This document shows positions 46,561 to 59,470 of a stretch of DNA of 64,000 nt, in pieces. The number at the start of each line of letters is the position of its first letter. Positions within the stretch are counted from its first letter, which is position 1. The notes below the pieces were generated by a model. The model searched no databases, had not been told where the DNA came from, and saw only the letters and a program-made list of their open reading frames with translations. Source of the DNA: Phoebastria nigripes (lineage: Eukaryota; Chordata; Aves; Procellariiformes; Diomedeidae); assembly GCA_035582835.1 (NCBI GenBank), contig JAYKAV010003058.1, positions 1 through 64,000 on the forward strand. Reading direction: 5' to 3'. The position numbers and the translations under genes were made by a program.

Positions 46561-49500
46561 TTTTAAATAAGCATCTTGCTTAATGCTTCGGCTCTTTGTT
46601 TCACTGCATGTTGTGCTGCAGCAGAGCTGCTTCAAGAACGGATGTGGCTCTGGAGTTGGTGCTGTTGGTTTATGAACACCGTTTTCACCTTCAGTTGCAG
46701 CTTATGATACAAAAGGCTTTACTACTTGAAGACAGTNCACTACCCCATTTGAAATGGATCCAGTCACCACCATCCATCAATGATTGCTACCCCATACCTA
46801 CAGTTCGGAGGGTTTTCGATCCAGATGACCTGCAGCACTTCCCCTGGGCAGCAAAGCTGCAAGAGACTTGTCTGTGGATGGCACAATGAGAGTAAATGCA
46901 GGTGAAGGTGATGTTGCATAGCAGGACGCCCATCACAGAGGTGACTCTCCTGGTCTGGGCCCAACTGACCTGCCCATTTAGCCAGACTATGTGGCCAGGG
47001 CAAAAAAAGCACAAAACCTACAAAAAGGTTCTGGGAGTTGACAGCTACAGCAGGGTTTAGTCAGGTCTTTGCTACTTGGCTTGGCCAGAGTGTTGCAACG
47101 GAAGACAAAATATCTATGAGATATATAAAGAGGTATGCGGTGTTCTGCGGTATATGAAATCATCATCCAGGAGGTTGTCATCTCCCTTGAGCTGGCTAAG
47201 AAAAAGATTGCAACAGCTATGTGTAAGAAAACGTGTATTAATTGGAAAGCGAGACAGTGAATTTCATCCTAACAGATGAGAAGTAAATATGTTTCCACCT
47301 GAGAATGGTAAAGGATTGAATGGGCAGGAGATCCAGTCTATGTGCCCTCTAAAGAGGGGATAATTCAACCTAAAGCAAGCCCAAATTTATTGGCAAGGCT
47401 GTGTTTTGGACTCAGGCACTGAAATAATTCTTATTACTATTTTGTTAGCTATTAGACTGCAGTGAGGGCAATCTAGAAGCTTTTACCAATATGAAATGGA
47501 TTGGAAACTGGACAGAAAAACCTAGTTATATTTTAATGACAACATCTTTAGGAACATTTTGTAATCTGGAAACAGTCACATTCTATACAAACATTTAAGT
47601 ATCAGGAAAATAAAATTACACTTTACTACCAATTTCAGTTGGGTAAATATTGGGAATTTTTCAAAGAATAGAAAGAATATGGACATGTACAATTAAGTAT
47701 ATTTTGCCCTCACAGAGTGGAAATAAGCATATATTTCTTCTTCCAGAAGGATGCTGTAATGAAACAATTCTCCTATAATTTTGAGGTGGACTTTGGAGCC
47801 ATCAGTGAAGAATCTTTCCCCAAGATATCTAACATAGGATTTGCATTTGGCACAGGATATTTTAAGAACACCAACAATATTGGCCTTATAAGTTTATGGA
47901 CACAACCAAAAGCTTATATTTTTGCTGTCTTTTGGTAGTCAAAACTTAGTTTTCTATTGTCTCTTTGAACCCTCTCAGGAGGGTGTAAAGATCATCAGTT
48001 TTATAATGGGAGTTTGATCCTTCAGGTAGCTCAGTGCAGGATTATCTAAAAGTTCCGACATTATGCTAGATGTAAACCAGCCAAACTCTAGTTTGTGACT
48101 TCCAGTAATTCTTCTTAGTCTGGATTTGCCATCAGTTGTGCCGCACTAATTGCTGTTGCAGAACCTGCTCAGATTTCACTGAAATCGGCAGGAGTCTTCT
48201 GGATTCAAAGAGCTTTGAATCAGATCCTCACTGTAGATACAATTAAGTTACATTAAACATTTTACTTTAGCTTCAGTGCCTAAGCCATTTTCACACTTTC
48301 CTCCAAATGGATCATGTGTTTTCTGTTTTAATTCCCCAAAAGTCAGGATTTGGCCAGTAAGCAGGGGCAAATTTTTGCTGTCAAAGAAGTGTGGCAGCCT
48401 GGGGAGCTAAAAAACTAATGCTGGAGAATACTGTTAAGACATCTGTGAAATGCTGGGCAACATATCAAGAAGCAGTAAAGCCCATATTAAGGTCAATAAC
48501 ACCTGTGAAGATGGGCTGACAGTCGTGTGGCTCGTGGGAATGCCTCACAAGTGAGTTGCCTGGTGTGGGGAAGGACATGTGGAACCTGTGAATCACAGGG
48601 AAGTGTTAAATATATTCATAGCTCTCTCACCCTCAGGGTTTAAGTTTTGCTCCAAAGCCAGTTTGAATCTGATTTCAGANGAAGGCTTTTACTCAATCTG
48701 TAATGCATTGTGATATCTAGCAGGTAGAACTCATTGAGGAAAATTGCTTCCCGCGATGATATATGATTCATTCAGTCACATCTCTGAGCTATTTAGGGGA
48801 TATTATCCATGGGATTGTATCATTAGTTTAAAAGCTGCCTCAATTGTTTTTCTGTCAGGATAATTTTAAGCCACGCAAGAGTATTAGTTGGAAAAACATA
48901 TTTGAAAAGGAGTCTAACTCCTTCCATATCGTTCAAATCTGGTTTTCAGGTAATATTTTCCTCTTCATTTGTAACCACTCTATTGAGGGGTGGAGAGCAG
49001 AGTTCTGTCTCTGAGTTGGCCAGTGACTTTCTCTCTGAATACAGCTACCCTCTGTTAATCAGGTACTCAACTTTCATGGGCTTATACTTCAGTCACTGGC
49101 CTTGTCTGCCCTTGCTACATCAAAAGGAACACAGCTTTGAAAATTTCCAACCACAGTCCTAACTAACGGCAAAATCCATGAAATAATAAAGTGCTAGTAA
49201 AGGAAAGACCCTGTTCACATTAATCAGTAATGTGAGCTGTTTCCAGGGGAGTTTGTTTAATCAGAAGTCTCTAGAGAGAGTCAGAAAGGATATTTAGACT
49301 AAATGATGAAACTACTCAAAACTAGAGATACTGAACAACAGATGCGATTGTTGGAGCATTGACGAGTTGAGAACTGGTGGAAATACCAAGTTAGAAAGCA
49401 AATGAAACTTTCTCCTAAGGAAAAGTTCTGTACATCAAAGAAAAAAACTGAATTAATAATAATGGTAAATAGCAATGTGANGTAAAGACTGAAGGAAAGA

Positions 49501-52500
49501 CAATGCAGGCAGACATGAAGGCATGAGGGGAATTCCTGGGTGACCTTTGGCAAGTCACTTTAGCTTCTAGCAATAAAATGAGGTAGCATGGCTATGTTGC
49601 TCAACTGGGGTATAGGGGAAAAGACATAACAAGCTTGAAGGGTATGAGTACTCTGACAGTAAGTGCCCTCTGTTGCATCTCAGAATGTAGCTTCAGTTGT
49701 TAGCTACAGACTATTTACTGACCCTTTAATGACTGTGGTTTCTCCCTTGAAATTTGGATGCATGTTAAGATAACACAGCCAAGTATTCTGCCCTGGGATG
49801 AATGACCTGGACTGGCACCTGCTATAAGAGCAGGCAGGCTGGGATGACAGAATTTGCNTGCTTGGTTAATCCCAGTGTTCTTGAGGCACATGGCAGGACC
49901 AGTAGCCTTAGCAATGCAAAAAAGTTTTGTAGTAACTGCTGTAAGGGCAGATATTGAAGAGGGATCCCTCTATTTCATCCATAGCAAAGCAGGATTTAAC
50001 TTTTCTTGTGATAGGCCAGCTGCGCTTGCTTGTTCTTGTATGAGCAACAGTTCTTGACAAGCCTGAGTGTCTTCAGGTAAACAGAAATGATTCCAANATT
50101 TCTAGTCCCAAAATTGCTCTTTCAGTTTTAATTGTAAATTAGATTTTTCCATCTGTATCCATAAGAATGATCCAAAGTGGTGTGATGTATATTCAGTTAA
50201 CAGGAAGAGGTAGCTACAGGTATCACAGACCACATTTATCACAAAGAAAGAAACAGAGCTTTTGAAGTTTGCTCGGCCTCACTTACTTTCCACCAGAGGG
50301 AAGGTAAGACACTGTCATGCACTACTGGCAATATGAACNCTTCTTGAATGAAGTCTGTGATAGAACAGCAGCACTGGTGTATGGAGTTTGAAACACACAC
50401 TAGGAGCAAGTAACTCTGATGCAAGGAGCATTTTCTTGTGCCTTTTTAATTTTTCAGCAAAAGATACTCAGTAGTTAATAGAAATGCATTCTTCTCACCT
50501 TGAAAGAATTGTATGCCACCAGACCACAAAAGACAGACTGTATTTTAAAAATTTATGCAGGCAAAAGGGGAAGGGCTTGCAAGATGGTGGTTTATTTTCT
50601 GGGAGGAGTCTGGAAATGGACCATTAGCATCCTCCTCCTTTCTGTCCTCTAATGATCCCTCAGCATTTAGGAGGATCAAAAAAGCATTGGTCTTACAGGA
50701 AATGTCTTTCTGAAATTGATGCCATCAATCAGAGAAATATCCAATGACAAAACATTCGAAAGCATTAAATTTATATGGCCTAAAAGACACATTTATAGAA
50801 CTATACACAGAGTCAGATTTCCAGCGCTAACTCCAAGGTGTGCCTCAAACCACTGTAAGGTGCCAAACAAATATTTGGATGTAAATAGTACCAAGGANTT
50901 GTTGGAGTCTGGAGAGACTCCGAGACCAGAGACTGTGGAATCTATTTTATTAAAGGACTTCTCCAAACCTGTGGATTTGTTTGGATTTGAGTTAAATCTG
51001 ATTTTTGCAACTTAAGATCTTCTCTGATTAGAAGTGATGGGACCTAAATGCTGTCTGTTCAAAGTTTGGATTTTATGCAGCTGGAAAGGAAGGCTATCCA
51101 GAATATCTCCTTCCCTAGACTTCCCTCTTTCCTGTTGCCAATTAGCATTATAGTACCCTTAGATGGGACTCAGTTGCCTAAACAAGTACATTGTGTCATT
51201 TTAGATGTCCTANGACATCCTACCTGCCTTCCAACTGCCAGAAGAACACGTCTAACAGGTGAGAAAATCGTACCTGGCAGCCCTGTGCATGCTCAGCACA
51301 TCGACATTTGTGCAACTGGAGTTAAATCCTGTCCCCCCACATACAAAACCTACAGATCCCGATAAAAGCACAATTCCCTGTCCCCATAGCTGGTGGTGTT
51401 AGTCAGTAAATAGCAAGCTGTTAGAAGGAAAGAAGTCCTNCCCATGGACAGAGAGATATCACAAACACTAAATCAGAATGTCCCTTAATAGATGCTCTGA
51501 GTAAAAACAGCAAAAAATGTTAAGTCACACCCAAATCTGTGTAACCTGGAGGTTACCAATCACATCAGAGTTCAGTTCACCTCGTTCAGGCTTTTTGGCA
51601 GCCTTGGGAAATTTCAGCAGAATAGGAAAGCCTACAGACAAAGCACCAAAGCATAAAGCATATTTTAGTGGGGCGCATTTCAAAAAGAAGTAGATGAAGT
51701 TCCTGCATAGCTAAGGGAAAAAAGAAAAGTCTTCGCAACAACAAAATGTTATCAGAGGACAAACAATCATGCATTATATTCCTGTTCTTTGTTGTGTTCC
51801 TTGCAAATCAAACTTATCTGTCTGTGTATTGTGCTCCATCCTGGTCACTGATGTTGTAAAAAATTCAATAGAAAAAAATCTATAGGAAGAACTGTCCACA
51901 AGAAAGCCATTTTTCAAGCTCCTTGTTGGGAGAGACTTTGGGGCAGGCTGACTATTCCGCATATGCTGTCTGTGAGCTCATTGAAGAATAGGTACTGAGA
52001 GCCTGATTAATATATATTTTATGCACTACTAATAACCATCTGCTGTAGATTTTNCCTCTAAAAACCACGATATGTTATTTCTGTGCTAAATTTAAAAAGC
52101 TCTTTTTCTGTCTAAGCACTATTAAGTAGTGATGTGCCTAGTGATCTTGAATACTAGGACATTTGGTGTCTAGTATTGATGGAGAACAAACCCCATCATC
52201 TATCCATGGCTTGTAATTATCCCTTTTCAATGATTTTCCTGAGTGCATGGCTTTGTGAAAAATTATCCACCTGCAGCTCAAAAAGGCAATCTTCATTTCA
52301 TCCTCCAGAGGTAAAATACTCCCCAAGAGATCAGGACTCCACCTCAGTTGGTGTACCTTTGCATTAGCAAGAAGTGTGTGCTTTGCACATCTACCTACTT
52401 TGCTGCATCTCAAAAGGCACAAACTTAAACATTAATTATACATATTCAGAGATAAACAATATCCAGCAAGAACATTACTGTTTGTGAGAAAAGATGGATC

Positions 52501-53044
52501 TCTGATTCAGAATGAAGTGTACTATGAGCCTGACTAATTGAAACCCATGTGTTTCTAATAGTCATACCTTCCTGCTTTGTGAAATCAACATAAAAGTTGT
52601 GATTTTTTGTTCTTATCATAAATCTAATTGGGCTATTGTAAATAATTAGAGAGTTCATGCTGCACTTTTTAAGCAACACTTATTCAATGTTCAGTCATGG
52701 TGGCAGTTTGAGATGAGAAGATGGCTTCTAAAAAATGGAGTAGCTCACATGAAAGACATTACCATAGGAAAAGTAACTCTAAGAAGTGCTTGAGTGCTTG
52801 ACAGAGTGCGGATGACTTATATATTTGGAAGAGGCAAGATGTATAGCGACTGACTTGGCAGGACCCAAGGAAAAACGTGATAAGTGAACACCAAATACCC
52901 NGAGATGCTACAAGTGTTGAGCGATAGCAACATTTCAGCATAATCCTTCTCAGGAATGGTGTCATATCCTCTGATATATACTGAGCTGGTGTCTGGCTTT
53001 GCTCTATACCACAGAAAATATGCGGACAATAAGAGAAAATATTA

Positions 53045-53065
53045 GTGTGTGTGCATGCATGTGTG
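53045..53065. repeat. Alternating GT/GCATGC tract
   Basis: GTGTGTGTGCATGCATGTGTG keeps purine-pyrimidine alternation for 21 bases; short microsatellite. Confidence 0.8.
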
Positions 53066-53400
53066 AGACAGAGCGAGTGAGAGAGGGAATACAAACCAGT
53101 GACCTTTAATGGATGGAGTCAGAAGCAATCAACTTCACAACATAAGATCAGCAGAATGTCAGAAGGTTTTCAGAGTGGCAATACTGTTGGAAATTCCCCT
53201 TTAGCTCAAATTTTTTAGCTTCGTAAGTAGGATGATTTCAGCATCACACCAGTATCTCTTCAAAGTTCCTGTGAATCATGACATGAAACACAATGGAAAA
53301 GTTCCTGGACAATGGTGGCTTTGTTCCAGGATGTCTGCATCTGGAGAATTTACAAATATCAACCTCATTTTAACAAAATGGAGATAGATTTTTCTTTTCT

Positions 53401-53416
53401 TTTTTTTTTTTTTTTT
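53401..53416. repeat. T16 homopolymer
   Basis: Run of 16 T bases after a T/C-rich lead-in. Confidence 0.9.
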
Positions 53417-54330
53417 GGTATCACTTCAATTCAGAGATCTCTCCCTCCCATCTTTGAGGGAACAAGTTGCCTATGGGCCACATTTAGTTACCCTGTATTA
53501 TGACTAGTTTTGAGTAAAAGTAAGGTGTTTTATGTTTCTTATACACAATAGAAGTCTGTAAATGTATGAATGTTTGTCCAGTCCTTCTTGTTCCATTTCA
53601 GTTTCTTCCTCTCCTAGGATCTGACACTCTTGTATCTCCAATGCTTCCAAGATACTTGTTCCACAATGCATTTGTTTTCAGACTCTCAGTTATTTTTGCT
53701 TTTTACTTTTTTGTTTTTACATAGAAGTTGTTGAGTAAATTATTTGAAATTCTGAGTAGGCAATACCAAAGCAGAACAGAATGGTATCACTAGCTCTTCT
53801 CGCTCTGGGTTTTGCAGGACTAAATATGCCTCTCTACCCCTTTCTCATAAGAACCACCTTCAATTCTGGAAAAACTGCTGCTGTGGGACCAACTGGGTAC
53901 CGCTGAAGTATTTTTCTAATGGAAAAGTTTTCTGTGAGGAAATGTGGACCNGACTAAGCTGCTGTATGTCACAGACAAGTCTTGATTGCATGGAACTTTC
54001 CTGTGCTTCATTTCTGAGAGGCTTGGGAGCAGTGCTTCAGCCTCATGATATAGTAACACACAATTCAGTTAGCACAGTCTAATCCAATCCATTGCAAGCA
54101 CTTTTACGAAGGCATTGTGGTATTACCTAGAAGTTTGAAACTTCTGCTTTCTGGAAAACCTCAAAGATTCAACCTTTTGGTTAACTTTGGGAATAACCCA
54201 AATGTTTGAAATTCTGAGTTTTAGTCAGTTGTAACATAGGTGGATGAATAGTACGCTGAGGTTAAGTGAAATTCTGGTGCCTTTTGAGTTTATTTACACT
54301 CTGTTGTTTACTAATTCAACCCTGAATTTT

Positions 54331-54390
54331 AGAATCATAGAAATTGCCACTTGGACTGAAGGGANCTATGGTTAGATTTATGATGCAAGT
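54331..54390 (-). mobile_element. CR1 3'-terminal fragment, minus orientation
   Basis: The plus strand TAGAATCATAGAAATTGCCA, then CTTGGACTGAAGGGA, matches the reverse complement of a CR1 3' end, which runs like AGAATCATAGAAATGTAGGACTGGAAGGGA. The terminal AGAATCATAGAA word is the signature of the CR1 3' repeat. About 45 bases are recognisable. Confidence 0.6.
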
Positions 54391-55859
54391 TTAAAAAAGG
54401 AAAGAAAAGAAAAAAGAATGATTGAGAGATGATGTACCACAAGTCAGACTGACATCTCCTATTATGGTTGTCAGTTTATTAGATCATTTGCAGTTGGAGG
54501 AACCTGGGAGCCATATCAATGTCNGATGAATATTTAAGGAATCCCAGCAGCACTCTTAGCTCTCTTGCTATTCTCTTGTGTTTGCCTCAATTGCTGCTTA
54601 CAATTATTGCCAGCAATTGCTCCATGCGGGGAAGAGGAATCAGTGCAAAAAGAGGTTGGAGAGCTGAGAACAGAGCTAATGGGCAAATGATCTTGCTCTG
54701 TTCTATGTGATGGTGTTGCAATCCTGCACACTAGTTAATTCTTGGCTGGATTTTTGGCAGGGCTGTAGTTTCTCTGGTCTGGTTTTGGTGGTACTAGAAA
54801 GTTCGTTTCTTCCTTTGTTGAGGATATTTTTCTGCGGTTGAAGCTGGAGCTCAATGAACAGATTCAGAGAGAAACAAAGTGTAAGTGTCTGTTCAGTGAG
54901 TATCTTCTGGGGGGGTATAAAACCGCTAGGTGTCTGGGAAGCTTTTTCTCCTTGCTTGAGCTGCAGATTCAAGACAGTTAAACATCTTTGAGTTAAAGAT
55001 ATTCTGTGAGTTTTCCAAGGGCAAGGTCCTGAGCTCCCAATATACCTCGTTTATCCGTATTTTTTGACCCAAGAATGCTTTTGATTTCAATGACTTCTAT
55101 CCAAACTGTAGTGAGCCCTGAACATGCATTGTCTCTCCATACATGATGTGCATGACATACCGGTTTCCGTGGGAGGAAGCTCACACATGGGGATTAGAAA
55201 GGAGCCAGAATTATCTTCCATCATTTCCCCTGCCTGGAGCATCAGGGGACTACACTCTCAATGTGTGCCCAAGTTTACTTTTTTATTTAGACACAGCTAT
55301 GATTTCTCAAAGTTCATCCTTGGAAATTTTTGTCATAAACTTATTTTTGATAATCCTTTTATTCATTTTAAACAGAATCAAGTCATGATCACGTGCACCA
55401 CAGTTTTATCATGCAATGGCTGCATCTATAATCTACAAAGACCTCAGTCTTCTATAAGCTATAAAGACCTCAAAGTCTAGCACTATTTGCATTACATAAC
55501 CTGCTCTTCTGGTAGTAGCTGGACTACTCCCTCCAGAAATCTGCTAAATGCTCTGTGCAATACCAAGCAGCTTCTGGCCAGAACATATTCCTTTTTAACA
55601 CTCAGGTCATAAAGTGCCTATTAAAAGGACATTAAAGCCAAAGAAAATCTATCCAAAGCCTCAAATAGGCACTGGATAAGGCCCACACTAGAGAATATGC
55701 TATATAAGCATGCTCATAAATCATTAAAATTAAGATAGGATCTATCATTAATAAGTAAAGTTCAAGGACAGCCTTTATCTTGTTAAATTATCCAAATTTT
55801 GCTGTCTATTAGCATACCATTTAGAATGTAAGATATGGCTGTAGGGTTTTTTTCACCCT
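54391..55859. other. Non-coding stretch, no gene seen
   Basis: Unique sequence with plus frames of 81 and 118 codons at 55124-55480 in different phases and a diffuse, imperfect duplication of an ACAAAGACCTCA-like word near 55433-55475. No domain. Confidence 0.5.
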
Positions 55860-56230
55860 TCTTGGTAATGACATATTATGCAGAATAAGAAGCCTTAGCA
55901 ACTGTTCTAAGATGCCATAATAATGCTGAAATTATTCTTTGGGGGAGGTCTTTGCATTAAGCAGCAAGTAATTAATGGTAAATTGCACTGGAAATTCTTG
56001 GAAAAAAGACAAATTACATACGCTCTTGTACTCACACCCAGCAAGTCCCATGTAATTAACAATATTAAGATAAATATGAGAGGAATTATTAATGATGAGA
56101 TTAACTTCACATCATAGTGCAAACAGATGTATTTCGTCTATGCATGTGGTAGGAATTGAGAGTCAGTTGTAATTGCTAAAAATATCTGACGTTAATTGCT
56201 TCATGGAAATTCACTGCAGAACTATTGATT
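55860..56230. other. AT-rich patch dense in homeodomain-type words, candidate enhancer
   Basis: Within 370 bases there are TAATTAAT (55969-55976), TAATTAA (56053-56059), GAATTATTAATGATGAG near 56083-56099, GTTAATTG near 56191, and an octamer-like CTTTGCAT near 55950. Clusters of TAAT cores typify developmental conserved elements, although AT-rich DNA yields them by chance. It directly abuts the exon-like segment at 56276. Confidence 0.27.
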
Positions 56231-56275
56231 ATTATGCAATCCCTGACATTTGTATTGTGACTTCTGTCCCCACAG

Positions 56276-56412
56276 ATCCTGAGTCGCAAGATCAGTTTTG
56301 CTGGGTGGATTGAGGGGTATTTTGTTGAAGCTGCAACTGCTAGAGAATACGAAACACTCGTTCTGGATAATGTGGGTCAGACCCTCAGTAAGCATCAAGC
56401 TGCAGTGACCAG
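56276..56412 (+). CDS. Candidate internal exon, product unknown
   Basis: A pyrimidine-bearing acceptor (CTTCTGTCCCCACAG, ending at 56275) is followed by 137 bases in which exactly one frame is open for 45 codons and two bases, then by a usable donor, AG|GTAATTG. In that frame stops lie just outside both splice sites (TGA at 56258-56260, TAA at 56414-56416); the other two frames close inside. The predicted peptide is mixed and globular-looking, with segments like GWIEGYFVEAA and YETLVLDNVGQ, but I recognise no family. Partner exons were not found. A frame of this size arises by chance often, so the call rests on the coincidence of frame and splice sites. Confidence 0.25.
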
Positions 56413-59254
56413 GTAATTGATTATAAATTACTAGCAGAGAAGGGGGCTGACCCACTTAGCACTATATTCAGCCCACGTTCATGAGTTAACTCACCATTAA
56501 AACACAAGAATAAGTAGGGAATTGCCAGNAAAAAAAAGGCAGCACATAACGACTGAAAACAACTATTTCAAATGGGAAGTGAAGAAGGGTAGTGTACCCA
56601 GATGAAATTTCAAAGGCAAGAGATGGAAGCAGCAGAACAATTTCCTCATTTGAATTTGTCTTCAGTAGCGGTAGTACTTGCTTTAGTGCATTTTTTCTGT
56701 GTATCTGGGATCTTTTAGACATAGGAGGAAATTTGCAGATTATTCTTGAATTCAGAAAGCCCGTTTTCCATTTCTAGCTCTAGTTCAGCTTCTTTGTGCC
56801 TCAGTTTTCCCTGCTATACCAACTAATATCTTGATATCCATTCTCAGGCACTTTAAAGTCTGTTGACAATATGGACTAAGGTACATGGTTTTATTCTTGT
56901 TTCCAGGCAGAATCATGTCTGCTAATATCAGCTGAAGGGCTATTGCCTCAAGGAAAGGTCTATGTCTCTCAAATCACTAAGACCATTTCTTTTGTGACCT
57001 TCCTGGCCCCTGATTTTCCTGCCTCCCTAAGGACCTGCTTGAATCCTGTTTAATTCTGGGATCTGACCAGCTATTACAGTAAACTCCACCTGTGTCGACC
57101 TTGAAGCAGGCCCTTTACATAACAACTTTTAGTTTGAAGATGAACTGGACATCACTTTGGTGCCAACTGAGAGCATTTTTCTTGGTAAAACCATCACCAG
57201 GAAGGAAGAGAATTGTGTCTATTTTAGCACAAAGGCATAGGGGGAGTGCTTATAAATCCTGCCTCGTTTGATCTCACTGGCACGTACAGAGGAGCAATCA
57301 CCAGAGCTTCTAGGTTAATTAATCAAGGCTCTCAGAAATGCAGATTCTTAATGGCTTCAGGTGCCTTTCACCTTTCCTGTAGGTCCTGGTTGAATCCAGC
57401 TCAAATCAGTAAGTAGTGAGGGATGCATCCTCCTCCATCAGTAGGGATGGAGGGATGCAAGTGACTTCTGCCTGCTTTGTTCAGCAGTGGCAAGAACTGA
57501 TGACCTCAGTTGAGCTTCCATTTCATTAGGCACCTACAGGTTTAATATCAGAGTAGTAATTAGCCATCTCGGTGGGCAGGCTTGGGCTGAATGTGTGTGG
57601 AAACACAGATACTAGATGGAGACCCTTCGGGTCATGCTGGAGGGATGCTGGTCCATGATTGACTGGACACTTCAGGTGTCACAGCGTGCTCTGTACCTGC
57701 TCTCATTTTCCATTGCTTGCTCTCTTGCTTGTTCCCTCTCTGAGGGAAAGGGGAATTAAAGCATATAATTTTCTCTGTCAATCAAGTAGACTGGTGTCTC
57801 TCATGAGAACCCAACTGCACTCAAAGTCATTCAGCTTATTTTCTAGCTATAAGAATAATAGAAAATTGTTCTACTCTTGAATTATATTTCCCTTTGATTT
57901 TTTTTTTTTTTTTTTTTAGTAAATATAAAGACATTTTGGCGCCTTTTTCAAGGTAAAATAATTATCTTCTGAAGGTAGAGATGCCAGACTGTGTGTGTCT
58001 CCATGGATTTTTAAAGCTTTGCTATGGGGTCTGTATTTTCTGATATATCTGTGCAATGCCTGGCACAAGAGGATGCTGCTCTTGGTTAGGGTCCGTAAAT
58101 TGGTCCTTGACGGGAACATGAGGGTACTGTATCATCATTTAATACAATTTTATGTATTTTCACGTGTGTATACTGCACTTCTGGCAAACTACACCCCTTT
58201 ATTAGGGTTCAGAAAGTCTTTATGCAACCTGAGCCAAGGCAGACGTAGAGGTAGGGAACTATTAGAGGAAACAGTGAAGACCATGGGAGATAAGAGGAAG
58301 CAAAATTATTAGAGGAGAGAGGACCTTTGGGATACATTTTCTGTCATTCTTCTCTTACAGTACTGAATTAAGTTGTTTAAACCTATAACTTGAAGGTTAT
58401 AGGGAGGAAAGCATGCTCCCTGAGATTGTTTAATGCTGTTTTTCACCTGTTTGATGTGGTNACAAGATGATTTTTCAGCTGTCTCTGGTGGTTACCCCTC
58501 ACATTTCTTTGCTGCCCAAGATGGTGCTTTGTTTTCTGTTAGACTGTGGGATTTCCATGGCTATTTTTAGTTTCTAATATGCCTGATGACACAAAAATGA
58601 AAGAGTTTGGGAACCTACACATAAATAACTGACCTCTAGCATTCTTTTGGGAACCCAAAAGGTTTAGACTTAAAAGCCCTCAGGAAATGAAACATTATTC
58701 ATGTATGACCTCCACAGTATGCTGAACTCTTGAATGTTTACATCCCTCAAGCCTGGCTTGATGTCCTCATCAGTAATAATGTCTGAGAAGACGCCGAGAA
58801 TAATGATTTTTTACTGTGTCCACAAAAGTGCTGCTTTAGCAACTGTAACTTCTGCTTTAAAAGAGGATGTCATCAATGCAAAGGGCAGCTCTATATTTTT
58901 CTGTGACTACAACAGTACCATTACTGTCCAGAAAAATGACAGAGGAATGGATTTACTGTTTTAAGGGCTCCTCAATAAGTCATTGGTTTCAGTGGAGAAG
59001 TGTTTGCCTAATTTATTGAGGAAGCAACCAGTCACCAGAAAATACATCCCATACATTAAAGTAAGCCTTTGGGTCTCTGCCCAGTTCAACCAGCTGACCC
59101 GACAGGTCTCTGTAAGGGTAGCCCAGACTGCTAGTCCCTGACATTAGGTAGGTTTTTTTTGGTTAGTGGCTTCAGAAGCGGCATGGAAATGCTAGCATAG
59201 GGAAGACACAAGCCTTGAGAGACATCTGAGAGCATCCTGCATAGAGAAAGGGGT
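56413..59254. other. Non-coding stretch, no gene seen
   Basis: Unique sequence; frames up to 105 codons (57995-58312 plus) without domains. Contains a T20 run at 57898-57917. Confidence 0.55.
57898..57917. repeat. T20 homopolymer
   Basis: Run of 20 T bases followed by AG; acceptor-like by chance, but TAAATATAA follows immediately, closing the frame. Confidence 0.9.
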
Positions 59255-59470
59255 TTGATCAGTGTGTCTGCTGCAGAGAGGACAAGGAGTTGTGGGCTTA
59301 CATTTCAGAGAGAGAGATCCAGGTTAGGTCTTAGAAAAAACTATCTAACAGGAAGGATCATTACGGTTTTGAAATATATTATCTAAGTATACTAAGTATA
59401 GTTTAGTCAGTCACTGGAAGTTTTAAGACCAGGCAGGACGTGGTATACCTGTAGGTCATTATGGTAGCTT
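59255..59470 (+). mobile_element. Old CR1 LINE 3' end
   Basis: The words GAGGACAAGGAGTTGTGGGC (59278-59297), GAGATCCAGGTTAGGTCTTA (59314-59333), then AAAAACTATCTAACAGGAAG, CACTGGAAGTTTTAAGACCA and GCAGGACGTGGTATACCTG follow the CR1 C-terminal and 3' order ('SRGN-LKL--GRFRLDIRKNF', then the tail). A middle stretch is deleted or scrambled around 59360-59410. Non-functional remnant. Confidence 0.72.

Larger units (their letters stand above)
46561..54330. other. Non-coding stretch, no gene seen
   Basis: Nearly 8 kb of unique DNA. Frames of about 100 codons at 46596-46889, 50716-51015 and 51048-51365 (plus) have no domain and lie in different phases. Local items listed elsewhere are an acceptor-preceded frame at 47747-47938, an alternating tract at 53045-53065 and a T-run at 53401-53416. 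Confidence 0.55.

Noticed and set aside
50716..51365. Two successive plus-strand frames of about 100 codons as a split gene
   Set aside because: Different phases, each contains an N, no recognisable domain or intron signals between them.
57898..57919. T20 plus AG as a splice acceptor
   Set aside because: Followed at once by TAAATATAA, and better explained as a homopolymer.
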